Shown here piece by piece: positions 8,729-16,426 of a stretch of 64,000 nucleotides of DNA (positions within the stretch are counted from its first letter, which is position 1; each line of letters starts with the position of its first letter). The position numbers and the translations under genes were made by a program. This DNA comes from Protaetiibacter larvae. Lineage in GTDB: Bacteria > Actinomycetota > Actinomycetes > Actinomycetales > Microbacteriaceae. The stretch spans positions 1,178,001 through 1,242,000 of the forward strand of contig NZ_CP043504.1 in the NCBI RefSeq assembly GCF_008365275.1, read 5' to 3'. The notes beneath the pieces are model-generated. The model ran no database searches. It was not told the DNA's origin and was given only the letters and a program-made list of their open reading frames with translations.

Positions 8729-9460
8729 ATGAGCGACGTCGAACGGCACGCGAGATCACGCAAATCGCACTACCGCGATCCGCTGTCAGCCCTCACGGTC
8801 GCCGCCGTCGCCTACCTCGCCTGCCTGCTGCTCGCGCTCGTTGTCGTCCCGCGCATCGGCGTGCTCGGACTGCCCAGCTGGATCGATCAGCTGCTCACCT
8901 TCGTGCTCATCTGGCTGCCGCTGCTGATCGCCGTATACGCCGCCGGGCGACGCTACGGCACCGGATCCGCCCGTACCGACACGGGGCTGCGGCTGCGCGT
9001 CATCGACCTCGGCATCGGGTTGCTCGCCGGGCTCGTGCTGCGCCTCCTCGCGGAATGGATCGCACCGAGCAGCACCGGCGCCCCGGCCCTCGACGGCACC
9101 ACCGCCCCCGCCCTCCCGCCCGTGCCCGAGCTGCTCGTGCTCGTGGTGGGCGGCGTGCTCGTGGCCCCGCTCGTGGAGGAGCTGTTCTTCCGGGGGCTGC
9201 TGCAGCGCTCCGCATCCGGGCTCGTGCGCGGGGGACGTTCGGCGCGGATCATCGTGGCGGTGCTCGTGAGCACACCCCTGTTCGTGCTGCTGCACCTCGC
9301 GCTCGCGGCGCCGGCGAACTGGGGCGGCGTGGCGGTCGTCACCGGCATCTCCGGCCTCGGCTTCGGACTGCTCGCCGCCATCACACGGCGCCTCGGCGCG
9401 GCCATCCTGGCGCACGGGGTGTTCAACGCGCTCGGCCTGGCGATCCTGTACCTGCGGTAG
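8729..9460 (+). CDS. CPBP family intramembrane glutamic endopeptidase
   Basis: Polytopic membrane protein of 243 residues with the Abi/CPBP signature: VEELFFRGLLQR near residues 148-158 (EExxxR motif), a conserved His in FVLLHLAL near 186, and HGVFNALGLAIL near 229. Family members are membrane-embedded glutamic proteases acting on prenylated or other membrane proteins; the substrate is unknown here. A hydrophilic Ala/Pro-rich segment near residues 110-130 separates the N-terminal helices from the catalytic core. It stands alone between a terminator and a repeat element. A second CPBP gene lies at 33911-34660. Confidence 0.85.
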   Translation: MSDVERHARSRKSHYRDPLSALTVAAVAYLACLLLALVVVPRIGVLGLPSWIDQLLTFVLIWLPLLIAVYAAGRRYGTGSARTDTGLRLRVIDLGIGLLAGLVLRLLAEWIAPSSTGAPALDGTTAPALPPVPELLVLVVGGVLVAPLVEELFFRGLLQRSASGLVRGGRSARIIVAVLVSTPLFVLLHLALAAPANWGGVAVVTGISGLGFGLLAAITRRLGAAILAHGVFNALGLAILYLR

Positions 9461-9480
9461 GGGCGCCGCTCGGCGCGCCG

Positions 9481-9566
9481 CGGTGGTCGATCCCGGAGGT
9501 CGATCCCGGTGGGCGATCCCGGTGGTCGAGGAGCGCCCGCGCCGCGGACGCGTCTCGAGACCACCC
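9481..9566. repeat. GGTGGTCGA-type interspersed repeat
   Basis: Three short tandem copies of GGTCGATCCCG are followed by a GGTGGTCGAGGAGCGC...GCGTCTCGAGACCACC inverted pair. This pair (ends GGTGGTC / GACCACC) belongs to the same interspersed family as the arrays at 11244, 14131, 19447, 27545 and 47229. The gap from 9461 to 9662 contains nothing else except the next gene's promoter. Confidence 0.7.
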
Positions 9567-9650
9567 CACCGCCGAGTCTCGCCCCCGAACTCTCGTTCGA
9601 ACTTCTCCACAAGTCCCCGCCCAGTACTAGAACATCAATGCGAACTCGGG

Positions 9651-9656
9651 TAGACT
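9651..9656 (+). promoter_or_regulatory. Leaderless -10 (TAGACT) for the HNH gene
   Basis: TAGACT is followed by exactly six bases and then the ATG at 9663. No ribosome-binding site is present, which is consistent with a leaderless mRNA. Confidence 0.6.
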
Positions 9657-9662
9657 ATCGGC

Positions 9663-11216
9663 ATGCCCAACATCGCACCTGTGTTCGAGGATCCCGAGCT
9701 CCTCGACGATGCGTCGTGGGCACCGTTCCCCGACCCCGACGACTCGGTTCCCGCGTTGCCGCCGTCGGTGCTCGAGCAGTGGGGGCTGTGGGGGCTGCTG
9801 TCGACCGCGGAGGTCGATGCCGACACCTTGCGTCATGCCGACGACGCCGAGCTGCTGCAGTTCGCGGAGGTGTTCGCCGCGCAGGAGCGTCAGGTGCGGG
9901 CGCAGTCGGCGCTCGTGGCCGGCGAGATCGCCCGCCGTTCGCGACCCGAACTGGGCTTCGGCGGCCTCGCGCGCAAGCTGGGCCACCGCACAGCCGAAGA
10001 GCTGGTGCGGGTCACCACGGGCTCCACGCTCTCCGATGCGAAGCGCACCGTGCAGGTTGGCACACTCCTGGTGGAGGCGGCGGATGCCGACGCCGTCCCC
10101 GCCGCCGATCCGGTCACGGGCGAGGTCACCCAGACCCGCCCCACCGTCCCGTGGATGGTGCCCGTCGCCCACGCGGTGCGCTCCGGCACGATCTCGGTCG
10201 AGAAGGCTGACGCCATCCGCCGCGGCCTCGGCAAGCCCGACCCGTTCACCGGCGACCCCGAGCAGGATGCCGGCCGCATCACCACCGAGACCCTCACCGC
10301 CGCGGCCGCGACGCTCGCCGGCGAAGCCCCCTCGCTCGACGCCGATCGCCTGCTCAAGCGCGCGATGGAGCTGCGCGACGAACTCGACCTGGCGGGTGTC
10401 GCCGTGCGCGAGCGCCGCCGACGCGACGCGCGCTCGTTCCGGGTGTTCACGCAACCCGACGGCATGACGCGCGCGGTCTGGCTCATGGACCCGGAGACGG
10501 CGGCCATCGTGTCCGAGATCCACCAGCGGGTCACCTCGCCCAAGCTCGGCGGTCCCCGCTTCGTGCACCCCGACGAGCTGGCCCGCGCCGAACAGGTGCT
10601 CGCCGACCCCCGCACGGCCGAGCAGTACGCCTCCGACACCATGCTCGACCTGCTGCGCGCCGGATACACGGCCGACCCCACCCTCGTGCCCGGCGACGAG
10701 GTTCCGGCGGTGCGCGTGCTCGTCACCCACACCGACCTCCACGCGGGCGTCGGAATCGGGTTCATCGAAGGTCAGAGCGTGCCGGTCTCGCTTCGCACCG
10801 TCGAGCGCCAGCTCTGCGAGGCGGGCACCGAAGACCTCATCCTCGACGCCCAGCATCGCCCCCTCGACCTGGGGCGCCGCAGGCGACTCTTCAGCCGGAG
10901 GCAGCGTCGGGCACTCGCGGCACGAGACGGCGGATGCATGTTCCCCGGGTGCGAGCGACCGCCCGTCATGACCGAGGCCCACCACATCAAGCACTGGCTT
11001 CGCGACCGCGGCAAGACCGACATCGACAACGGCATCCTGCTCTGCCGACACCACCACATGCTCATGCACGACGCCGGGTGGGAGATCGAACACCGCGGCG
11101 GCACCGACTATCGGCTCATCCCGCCGGCCGGCGTCGACCCCGCACGGCGACCCATCCCGCTCCGCAGCAAGTCACCCGTGTATCGTCGCGCGCTCTCCGT
11201 CGCCGGCGCCCCCTGA
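9663..11216 (+). CDS. DUF222 / HNH endonuclease domain protein (13E12 family)
   Basis: Protein of 517 residues. The N-terminal two thirds are the DUF222 domain seen in the multicopy 13E12 family of actinobacteria (HADDAELLQFAEVFAAQERQV, then RPELGFGGLARKLGH). The C-terminus from about residue 415 is an HNH nuclease (LAARDGGCMFPGC, then TEAHHIKHWLRDRG, DNGILLCRHHHMLMHD) with the paired Cys and His residues intact. The family's role is unsettled; links to mobile DNA and repair have been suggested. This copy has no truncation and no flanking insertion sequence. Its end faces a repeat array and a convergent MarR gene. Confidence 0.9.
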   Translation: MPNIAPVFEDPELLDDASWAPFPDPDDSVPALPPSVLEQWGLWGLLSTAEVDADTLRHADDAELLQFAEVFAAQERQVRAQSALVAGEIARRSRPELGFGGLARKLGHRTAEELVRVTTGSTLSDAKRTVQVGTLLVEAADADAVPAADPVTGEVTQTRPTVPWMVPVAHAVRSGTISVEKADAIRRGLGKPDPFTGDPEQDAGRITTETLTAAAATLAGEAPSLDADRLLKRAMELRDELDLAGVAVRERRRRDARSFRVFTQPDGMTRAVWLMDPETAAIVSEIHQRVTSPKLGGPRFVHPDELARAEQVLADPRTAEQYASDTMLDLLRAGYTADPTLVPGDEVPAVRVLVTHTDLHAGVGIGFIEGQSVPVSLRTVERQLCEAGTEDLILDAQHRPLDLGRRRRLFSRRQRRALAARDGGCMFPGCERPPVMTEAHHIKHWLRDRGKTDIDNGILLCRHHHMLMHDAGWEIEHRGGTDYRLIPPAGVDPARRPIPLRSKSPVYRRALSVAGAP

Positions 11217-11243
11217 CCCCGGGTTCCTGGCCCGTCCCTGCCC

Positions 11244-11525
11244 GGTGGCCTCGAGACGCGTCCGCTGCGCGGGCGCTCCTCGACCACCTGCGGTGCGGCA
11301 GATCTCGATACACCGCGGCTGCGCCGCGGCACTCGATCAGCGAAGTGGCCGCCGTCCCGCTGGTTGAGTAGCCCGCACAGCGCCACTCCCGCAGGTTGAG
11401 TAGCCCGCCCAGCCGCACCCCCGCTGGTTGAGTAGCCCGCCCAGCGCCACTCCCGCTGGTTGAGTAGCCCGCGCAGTGCCACCCCCGCTGGTTGAGTAGC
11501 CCGCGCAGCGGGCGTATCGAAACCC
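11244..11525. repeat. Interspersed repeat array between convergent genes
   Basis: This fills the 334-base gap between the HNH gene and the MarR gene. It begins with a CTCGAGACGCG...GCTCCTCGACCACC unit and a GATCTCGATACACCG...CACTCGATCAGCG unit. Five direct copies of about 31 bases follow, each carrying the core GGTTGAGTAGCCCG, and the last ends GGGCGTATCGAAACC, completing an inverted repeat. No gene is visible here; open frames across it are by-products of the repeat. Confidence 0.85.
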
Positions 11526-11550
11526 CGCGCCCGCCCCCGCACCCGCTCCC

Positions 11551-12042
11551 TCAGTCGAAGTCGAGGCTCAGCTTCCGCAGCAGCCCCGCCAGCCGCTCCT
11601 GGTCGGCGAGCGACAGCGCACCCAGCAGCTCCGCCTCCCGCGCCACCAGCTCCCGGATCGCGGTGTCCACCGCCTCACGTCCCCGCGACGTCATCGCCAC
11701 CAGCACTCCGCGCCCGTCGTGCGGGTCGGTGCGACGCTCCACGAGCCCGCGCTCCACAAGCCGGTCGATGCGGTTCGTCATGGTGCCGCTGGAGACGAGC
11801 GTCTGCTGCAGCAGTGCTTTCGGACTCGACTGGTACGGGGCCCCTTCGCGTCTCAGCGCGGCGAGCACATCGAACTCCCACGGCTCCAGGCCGGAACTCG
11901 CGAACGCGTCCCGCCGCGCCCGGTCGAGATGCTTCGACAGCCGGGCCACCCGCGACAGCACCTGCAGCGGCGAGAAGTCGAGCTGCGGATGCGTGCGCTG
12001 CCATGCGGCGACGATCCGGTCCACCTCGTCGTTTTCGGGCAT
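11551..12042 (-). CDS. MarR family transcriptional regulator
   Basis: Winged-helix regulator of 163 residues. The core reads LEPWEFDVLAALRREGAPYQ, then SPKALLQQTLVSSGTMTNRIDRLVERGLVERRTDPHDGRGVLVAMTSRGRE, which is the MarR recognition helix followed by the beta-wing with its conserved DxR-type segment. The C-terminal helix (LSLADQERLAGLLRKL) forms the dimer interface in this family. The ATG at 12042 is preferred because GATAAT lies six bases upstream, giving a leaderless start. The likely target gene or ligand is not apparent; the SnoaL-like gene just upstream on the same strand is a candidate. Confidence 0.9.
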   Translation of the reverse strand: MPENDEVDRIVAAWQRTHPQLDFSPLQVLSRVARLSKHLDRARRDAFASSGLEPWEFDVLAALRREGAPYQSSPKALLQQTLVSSGTMTNRIDRLVERGLVERRTDPHDGRGVLVAMTSRGREAVDTAIRELVAREAELLGALSLADQERLAGLLRKLSLDFD

Positions 12043-12048
12043 CCCCCC

Positions 12049-12054
12049 ATTATC
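12049..12054 (-). promoter_or_regulatory. Leaderless -10 (GATAAT) for the MarR gene
   Basis: On the minus strand GATAAT is followed by six G residues and then the ATG at 12042. No separate ribosome-binding site is present. Confidence 0.5.
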
Positions 12055-12185
12055 CGGGCACGACCCACCGACTCGATGCCGCGCGCCGACATCGTCGGCG
12101 CCCCCTCCAGGTCGAGACAGGCCGCGAGCGCGGAAGCGTCGTGCCGCGGATGGTCGGCCGACCCCGCCGCTCGCCTCGGGCCGGA

Positions 12186-12536
12186 TCAGCCGAGGGGGAC
12201 GACGTACGAGTCGACCTCGGCGATCAGCTCGCCACGGAAGGTGAACAGGTCGCTGTAGGCGAACCGGAACGCCCCCGCCTCGCGGTGGCGCCCGCGCCCG
12301 GTCCCGGTGACGACGACCACGTCGTCCGCCTCGAGGGTGCGCGACACCTCGAGCTCCGGGCTGCCCTCGAAGTCGGGATTCTCGATCTCGCTGTCGAACT
12401 CGGTCTTGCCGTGGGTCGTGCGCACCCCGTGGATCCGCCAGACGACGTCGTCGGTGAGCAGGGCGAGGATCGCATCGTGGTCGCTGCGCCGGAAGCCATC
12501 CAGGTAGCGGTGCACGGTCTGCTGTCGGCTGCTCAT
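12186..12536 (-). CDS. SnoaL-like / NTF2-fold protein
   Basis: Protein of 116 residues with the cystatin-like NTF2 fold pattern of the SnoaL family: an N-terminal helix (VHRYLDGFRRSDHDAILALLTDDVVWRIHG), a central DSEIENPDFEG loop, and C-terminal strands ending FRFAYSDLFTFRGELIAEVDSYVV. Members are small cyclases, isomerases or ligand-binding proteins, so no reaction can be assigned. A GGAAAGG-like ribosome-binding site precedes the ATG. It lies between a MarR gene and tRNA-Gln, all on the minus strand. Confidence 0.8.
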   Translation of the reverse strand: MSSRQQTVHRYLDGFRRSDHDAILALLTDDVVWRIHGVRTTHGKTEFDSEIENPDFEGSPELEVSRTLEADDVVVVTGTGRGRHREAGAFRFAYSDLFTFRGELIAEVDSYVVPLG

Positions 12537-12557
12537 CGCTCGCCCTTTCCCTCGGCG

Positions 12558-12629
12558 CTCCGCCGCCAGGATTCGAACCTGGACTGTACGGCTCCAAAGG
12601 CCGACGTGCTGCCGTTACACCACAGCGGA
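12558..12629 (-). tRNA. tRNA-Gln (anticodon TTG)
   Basis: 72-base tRNA. The acceptor stem TCCGCTG pairs with CGGCGGA (one G-T pair), with discriminator G. The anticodon loop is CTTTGGA within a TCGGC/GCCGT stem, giving TTG, and the T-arm contains GGTTCGAATCC. No CCA is encoded. Short variable loop, normal cloverleaf. Confidence 0.95.
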
Positions 12630-12693
12630 ATGCGCCATCCGGCGCCCGACAAGTCTGCCAGAGCGCCACCGCCGCGCCCTGCGGTGCCCCTGC

Positions 12694-12699
12694 CAGAAT
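12694..12699 (+). promoter_or_regulatory. Leaderless -10 (CAGAAT) for glmU
   Basis: CAGAAT is followed by six bases and the ATG at 12706. No ribosome-binding site is visible. Confidence 0.55.
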
Positions 12700-12705
12700 G
12701 GCTGC

Positions 12706-14148
12706 ATGACCGATCAGCGCCTCGCCGTCATCGTCCTCGCCGCGGGGGAGGGCACCCGGATGCGGTCCCGGCGGGCGAAGGTGCTGCACCCGATCGCGGG
12801 GCTGCCGATGATCGCGCACGTGCTGACGACCGCCAGCCACCTCGAGCCCGCCTACGTCGAGGTGGTCGTGCGCCACCAGCGCGACGACGTCGCGGCAGCC
12901 GTCGGCGAGTACCTGCCGGACGCGATCGTGGTCGACCAGGACGAGCTGCCCGGCACGGGCCGTGCCGTCGAGCTCGCCGTCGAAGCCTTGCCTGCCGACT
13001 TCGACGGCGAGGTCGTCGTCGTCTCGGGGGATGTGCCGCTGCTCGACACCGCCACCCTCGCCGCGCTCGTCGCCGAGCATCGCGCGGCGGCGGCATCCGC
13101 CACCATCCTGAGCGCTGTGCTCGCCGACGCCACCGGTTACGGCCGCATCGTGCGCGACGCGGCAGGCGGCGTCACCCGCATCGTCGAGCACAAGGACGCC
13201 ACCGAGGAGCTCCTCGCCATCACCGAGGTCAACTCCGGCAGCTACGTGTTCAACGCTGCAGCGTTGCGCGAACTGCTGCCGCGCATCGGCAGCGCCAACG
13301 CGCAAGGCGAGAAGTACCTGACCGATGTCGTGGCACTGCTGCGCGAGAGCTCCGCCACGGTCGCCGCCGTACCGGTCGCCGACAGCTGGCGCGTCGCCGG
13401 CGTCAACGACCGTGCCCAGCTCTCCGAACAGGCCGCCCGCCTCAACGCGCTCATCGTGCGCGGACATCAGCTGGCCGGGGTGACCATCCACGACCCCGCG
13501 AGCACCTGGATCGACCTCACCGTCTCGATCGGGCAAGACACCGTGCTGTGGCCGAACACCCGCCTCGCCGGCGCCACCACGATCGACCGCGACGCCGTCA
13601 TCGGCCCCGACACCACCCTCGTCGACTGCGAGGTGGGCGAAGGCGCCGTCATCAAGCGCACCGACGCCACCCTCGCCGTCATCCGCGCCTACGCCGAGGT
13701 CGGCCCGTTCGCCTACCTGCGCCCCGGCACCGAACTCGACGGCGGCGGCAAGATCGGCACCTTCGTCGAGACCAAGAACGCGAGAATCGGCCGCGGATCC
13801 AAGGTGCCGCACCTCTCCTACATCGGCGACACCGAGGTGGGCGAAGGCTCCAACATCGGCGCCGGCACCATCACCGCCAACTATGACGGCGTGCAGAAGC
13901 ACCGCACCACGGTCGGGTCGCACGTGCGCACCGGATCGCACAACGTGTTCGTGGCACCCGTCACCATCGGCGACGGCGTCTACACGGGTGCAGGCACCGT
14001 CGTCCGCAAGGATGTGCCCGCCGGTGCACTCGCCGTCAACGTGGCCCCGCAGCGCAACATCGAGCGCTGGGTGGCGGCCAACCGCCCCGGCACGGCGGCA
14101 GCGGCCGCGGCAGCGGATGCGGCAGCCGCCACCCCGCCGGTCGAGTAG
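12706..14148 (+). CDS. glmU: Bifunctional UDP-GlcNAc pyrophosphorylase / GlcN-1-P acetyltransferase
   Basis: Makes UDP-N-acetylglucosamine, the precursor of peptidoglycan, in two cytoplasmic steps. The N-terminal nucleotidyltransferase carries LAAGEGTRMRSRRAKVLHPI at residues 10-29, and SGDVPLLD with the metal-binding Asp near residue 108. The C-terminal half is a left-handed beta-helix with GTFVETKNARIG, the acetyltransferase segment LSYIGDTEVG and NIGAGTITANYDG. At 480 residues it matches the family. The last five residues TPPVE and the TAG stop are encoded by the first unit of a downstream interspersed repeat, so the native C-terminus may have been altered. Followed by prs. Confidence 0.97.
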   Translation: MTDQRLAVIVLAAGEGTRMRSRRAKVLHPIAGLPMIAHVLTTASHLEPAYVEVVVRHQRDDVAAAVGEYLPDAIVVDQDELPGTGRAVELAVEALPADFDGEVVVVSGDVPLLDTATLAALVAEHRAAAASATILSAVLADATGYGRIVRDAAGGVTRIVEHKDATEELLAITEVNSGSYVFNAAALRELLPRIGSANAQGEKYLTDVVALLRESSATVAAVPVADSWRVAGVNDRAQLSEQAARLNALIVRGHQLAGVTIHDPASTWIDLTVSIGQDTVLWPNTRLAGATTIDRDAVIGPDTTLVDCEVGEGAVIKRTDATLAVIRAYAEVGPFAYLRPGTELDGGGKIGTFVETKNARIGRGSKVPHLSYIGDTEVGEGSNIGAGTITANYDGVQKHRTTVGSHVRTGSHNVFVAPVTIGDGVYTGAGTVVRKDVPAGALAVNVAPQRNIERWVAANRPGTAAAAAAADAAAATPPVE

Positions 14149-14270
14149 CCGCGAGGCGCACCGCCCCGCCGGTCGAGTAACCGCGTAGCGCGCCACCCCG
14201 CCGGTCGAGTAGCCGCGAGGCGCGCCACCCCGCTGGTCGAGTAGCCGCGTAGCGGCGTATCGAGACCCCC
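14131..14270. repeat. Four-copy GGTCGAGTAGCCGCG array overlapping the glmU stop
   Basis: Four tandem units of about 34 bases each contain the core GGTCGAGTA(A/G)CCGCG. The last extends to GCGGCGTATCGAGACC, so the array ends with the inverted counterpart of its own start. The first unit supplies the glmU stop codon. It lies between glmU and prs, which point the same way. Confidence 0.85.
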
Positions 14271-14278
14271 CTCGTCGC

Positions 14279-14284
14279 TAGACT
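14279..14284 (+). promoter_or_regulatory. Candidate -10 (TAGACT) for prs
   Basis: TAGACT lies directly after the repeat array and 35 bases before the GTG at 14320, implying a leader of about 28 bases. It suggests prs has its own promoter rather than depending on glmU. Confidence 0.4.
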
Positions 14285-14319
14285 CGACGCAGGCGGCAGG
14301 GAAGCGGGTAACAGGCACA

Positions 14320-15294
14320 GTGTCCGGCATCAAGATCAGCGGAGAGAAGCAACTCGTCGTCGTCTCCGGACGCGCCCACCCCGAACTCGCCTCCGCGGTC
14401 GCCGCCGAACTCGGCACCGAGCTGATCGAGACCGACGCCCGTACCTTCGCGAACGGTGAGATCTACGCCCGCTACGGGGAGTCCATCCGCGGCACCGACG
14501 TGTTCGTCATCCAGTCCCACTGCGCCCCCATCAACGAGTGGCTCATGGAGCAGCTGATCATGGTGGACGCCGCCAAGCGTGCGAGCGCCAAGCGCATCAC
14601 CGTCGTCGCGCCGTTCTACCCCTACGCCCGACAGGACAAGAAGGGCCGCGGACGCGAACCCATCTCGGCGCGCCTCGTCGCCGACCTGTTCAAGGCGGCC
14701 GGCGCCAACCGCATCATGAGCGTCGACCTGCACGCCGCCCAGATCCAGGGCTTCTTCGACGGACCGGTCGACCACCTGTTCGCGATGCCCGTGCTGCTCG
14801 ACCACTTCAAGGGCCTCGACCCGAAGACCCTCACCGTGGTCAGCCCCGACATGGGTCGGGTGCGTGTCGCCGACATCTGGAGCGACAAGCTCGGCGCCCC
14901 GCTCGCGATCATCCACAAGCGTCGCGACCCGCGCGTGCCCAACCAGGTGAGCGTGCACGAGATCGTCGGCGAGGTGGAGGGGCGCACCTGCCTCATCGTC
15001 GACGACCTGATCGACACCGGGCGCACCATCGTGAAGGCCGCCGAAGCGCTCAAAGCGCACGGGGCCACCAATGTGATCGTCGGCGCCACGCACGCGGTGT
15101 TCTCCGACCCGGCCACCGAGATCCTGCAGAGCGACTTCATCGACCAGGTGGTGGTCACCGACACCCTGCCGATCGCCCCCGAGAAGCGCTGGGATCGCCT
15201 CACGGTGCTGCCGATCGCACCGCTCATCGCCCGCGCCATCCGCGAGGTCTTCGACGACGGCTCGGTCACCTCCATGTTCGACGGCGCCGCGTAG
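14320..15294 (+). CDS. prs: Ribose-phosphate pyrophosphokinase
   Basis: Makes 5-phosphoribosyl-1-pyrophosphate from ribose-5-phosphate and ATP, for purine, pyrimidine, His, Trp and NAD synthesis. The catalytic-loop region FYPYARQDKKGRGREPI lies near residues 102-118. DLHAAQIQGFFDGPVDHL, with the metal/ATP-binding His, is near 137, and the PRPP-binding loop LIVDDLIDTGRTI is near 225-237. 324 residues is the usual class I length. GTG start at 14320. The glmU-prs order is common in Gram-positive bacteria. Confidence 0.97.
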   Translation: MSGIKISGEKQLVVVSGRAHPELASAVAAELGTELIETDARTFANGEIYARYGESIRGTDVFVIQSHCAPINEWLMEQLIMVDAAKRASAKRITVVAPFYPYARQDKKGRGREPISARLVADLFKAAGANRIMSVDLHAAQIQGFFDGPVDHLFAMPVLLDHFKGLDPKTLTVVSPDMGRVRVADIWSDKLGAPLAIIHKRRDPRVPNQVSVHEIVGEVEGRTCLIVDDLIDTGRTIVKAAEALKAHGATNVIVGATHAVFSDPATEILQSDFIDQVVVTDTLPIAPEKRWDRLTVLPIAPLIARAIREVFDDGSVTSMFDGAA

Positions 15295-15304
15295 GCCCGG
15301 ATCC

Positions 15305-15392
15305 GGTGATCTCGAGATGCGTCGCGCTCGCGCGGCGCTCCTCGATCGCCTGAGTGCGCACCCGCGCCGATCGAGTAGCCGCGTCGCGGCGA
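15305..15392. repeat. Interspersed repeat unit downstream of prs
   Basis: GATCTCGAGATGCG...GCGCTCCTCGATCGCC is followed by a GATCGAGTAGCCGCG core. This is the same family as at 14131 and 27545, here as a single mixed unit. The remainder of the gap to 15510 holds the next gene's promoter and ribosome-binding site. Confidence 0.7.
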
Positions 15393-15452
15393 AGGCCGGA
15401 AATGGCCTGCGCTTTCAGCTCCAGTGCTCTCGTAACACAACGTAACCTTCGC

Positions 15453-15458
15453 TAGGGT
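15453..15458 (+). promoter_or_regulatory. Candidate -10 (TAGGGT) with upstream CGTAAC repeats
   Basis: TAGGGT sits about 52 bases before the ATG of the copper-protein-like gene. Just upstream at 15431-15446 are two CGTAAC copies, ten bases apart start to start, which could be a regulator site. A GAGGAG ribosome-binding site follows near 15497. Suggestion only. Confidence 0.35.
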
Positions 15459-15510
15459 GGCCCCAGGAGCGCTGGATCAGGCGCCTCACCGAGCTCGAGG
15501 AGACCACCGC

Positions 15511-15912
15511 ATGGACATGATGATGATGAACAAGATGATGGAGTCGATGCCCGCATCGACCATGGGCATGGACATGATGTCGATGCAGGCCTGCATCGAA
15601 GCCTGCGACGCCTGCGCGATGGCCGCCACCATGTGCGCCGACTCCGACATGGCGGCCGGCATGGGCCGTTGCTCGTCGATGTGCATGAACATGGCCGACG
15701 TCGCCACCACGATGATGCGCATGATGCTGCGCCCCATGGGTCACGACATGATGTCCATGAAGGCGATGCTCGAGGCCAGCATGGCCATGTGTCAGGCCTG
15801 CATGGACGAGTGCGCCATGCACGCCGACATGAACGAGTGCTGCCGCGTCTGCATGATGGCCTGCGAGAACATGAAGGCCGAGTGCATGAAGCTCATGGCG
15901 GCGATGGCCTGA
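15511..15912 (+). CDS. Four-helix-bundle copper-storage-like protein, extremely Met-rich
   Basis: Protein of 133 residues with about 40 Met (near 30 percent) and 14 Cys. The Cys pattern (CIEACDACAMAATMC, then CSSMC, MCQACMDEC and NECCRVCMMAC) fits the DUF326/Csp four-helix-bundle family, in which Cys residues facing the bundle core store Cu(I). Here most neighbouring helix positions are also Met, including a MDMMMMNKMM start, giving further soft-metal ligands. There is no signal peptide, so it is predicted cytosolic like Csp3. A GAGGAG ribosome-binding site lies about 9 bases before the ATG. No CsoR or copper ATPase gene is adjacent. Confidence 0.82.
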   Translation: MDMMMMNKMMESMPASTMGMDMMSMQACIEACDACAMAATMCADSDMAAGMGRCSSMCMNMADVATTMMRMMLRPMGHDMMSMKAMLEASMAMCQACMDECAMHADMNECCRVCMMACENMKAECMKLMAAMA

Positions 15913-15967
15913 TCCTCCGGCGCTCCACCCGGTCGCACCGGATGGCGTGGGCCGCCTGAGCGGGCGG

Positions 15968-16270
15968 TCAGCGGTTGCTGACGTTCAGCAGCGCCCCGCG
16001 CACCGAGAGCACACCCGCGACCGGGTGGAACGCGACGGGCTCGCCCTCGGCGAGGTCCCGCACCACGTGGTGCCACAGCGAACGCACCGAGCCGTCGAGA
16101 CCATGGAACGCGATGCCGTGCCCGCTCGGGAAGGCGAAGCCGTCGACCCAGCTGCTGGGCGACGAGGCCGCGACCGCCCGCTGGATCGGGTGCAGTCGGT
16201 GGCCCTCGCCGGTGCAGTGCTCGGCGCACATCTCGAGGCCGACCTCCGGGTGAACGCGCGTCTCGTCCAT
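15968..16270 (-). CDS. Hypothetical small protein
   Basis: Unrecognised 100-residue protein (MDETRVHPEVGLEMCAEHCTG start). It has a His/Cys-bearing N-terminus (CAEHC, then GHRLHP), a central FAFPSGHGIAFHGLDGSVRSLWHHVV segment and a strand-rich C-terminus (VAFHPVAGVLSVRGALL), with no membrane segment. It looks like a compact beta-rich domain; the His and Cys suggest possible metal binding, but this is inference. GAGGTGA precedes the ATG at good spacing. It converges on the copper-protein gene with 55 bases between stops. Confidence 0.6.
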   Translation of the reverse strand: MDETRVHPEVGLEMCAEHCTGEGHRLHPIQRAVAASSPSSWVDGFAFPSGHGIAFHGLDGSVRSLWHHVVRDLAEGEPVAFHPVAGVLSVRGALLNVSNR

Positions 16271-16378
16271 GGGTCACCTCGTCTCGGGTCGGGCCGCCGG
16301 ATGCGGCTGGTTCGGCAAGCGTAAGCACCGCGCCCGCCCCGCCGCACGCCGGCTGTCACACACCGCAACACAGCAGAC

Positions 16379-16425
16379 CCCGCTGATCGAGTGCCGCGCG
16401 GAGCGCGGTGTATCGAGATCACCCG
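16379..16425. repeat. Single GATCGAGTGCCGCG repeat unit
   Basis: CCCCGCTGATCGAGTGCCGC...GCGGTGTATCGAGATCACC forms an inverted-repeat unit of the interspersed family, just downstream of the small membrane-protein gene on the minus strand. Confidence 0.7.
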
Positions 16426-16426
16426 C

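Noticed and set aside
9663-11216. HNH protein as a homing endonuclease or part of a defence island
   Set aside because: It belongs to the common multicopy DUF222/13E12 family, with no intron, intein or defence genes around it.
11116-11542. Open frames downstream of the HNH gene on the minus strand
   Set aside because: They translate the repeat units (LLNQREW-type repeats) and have no start signals.
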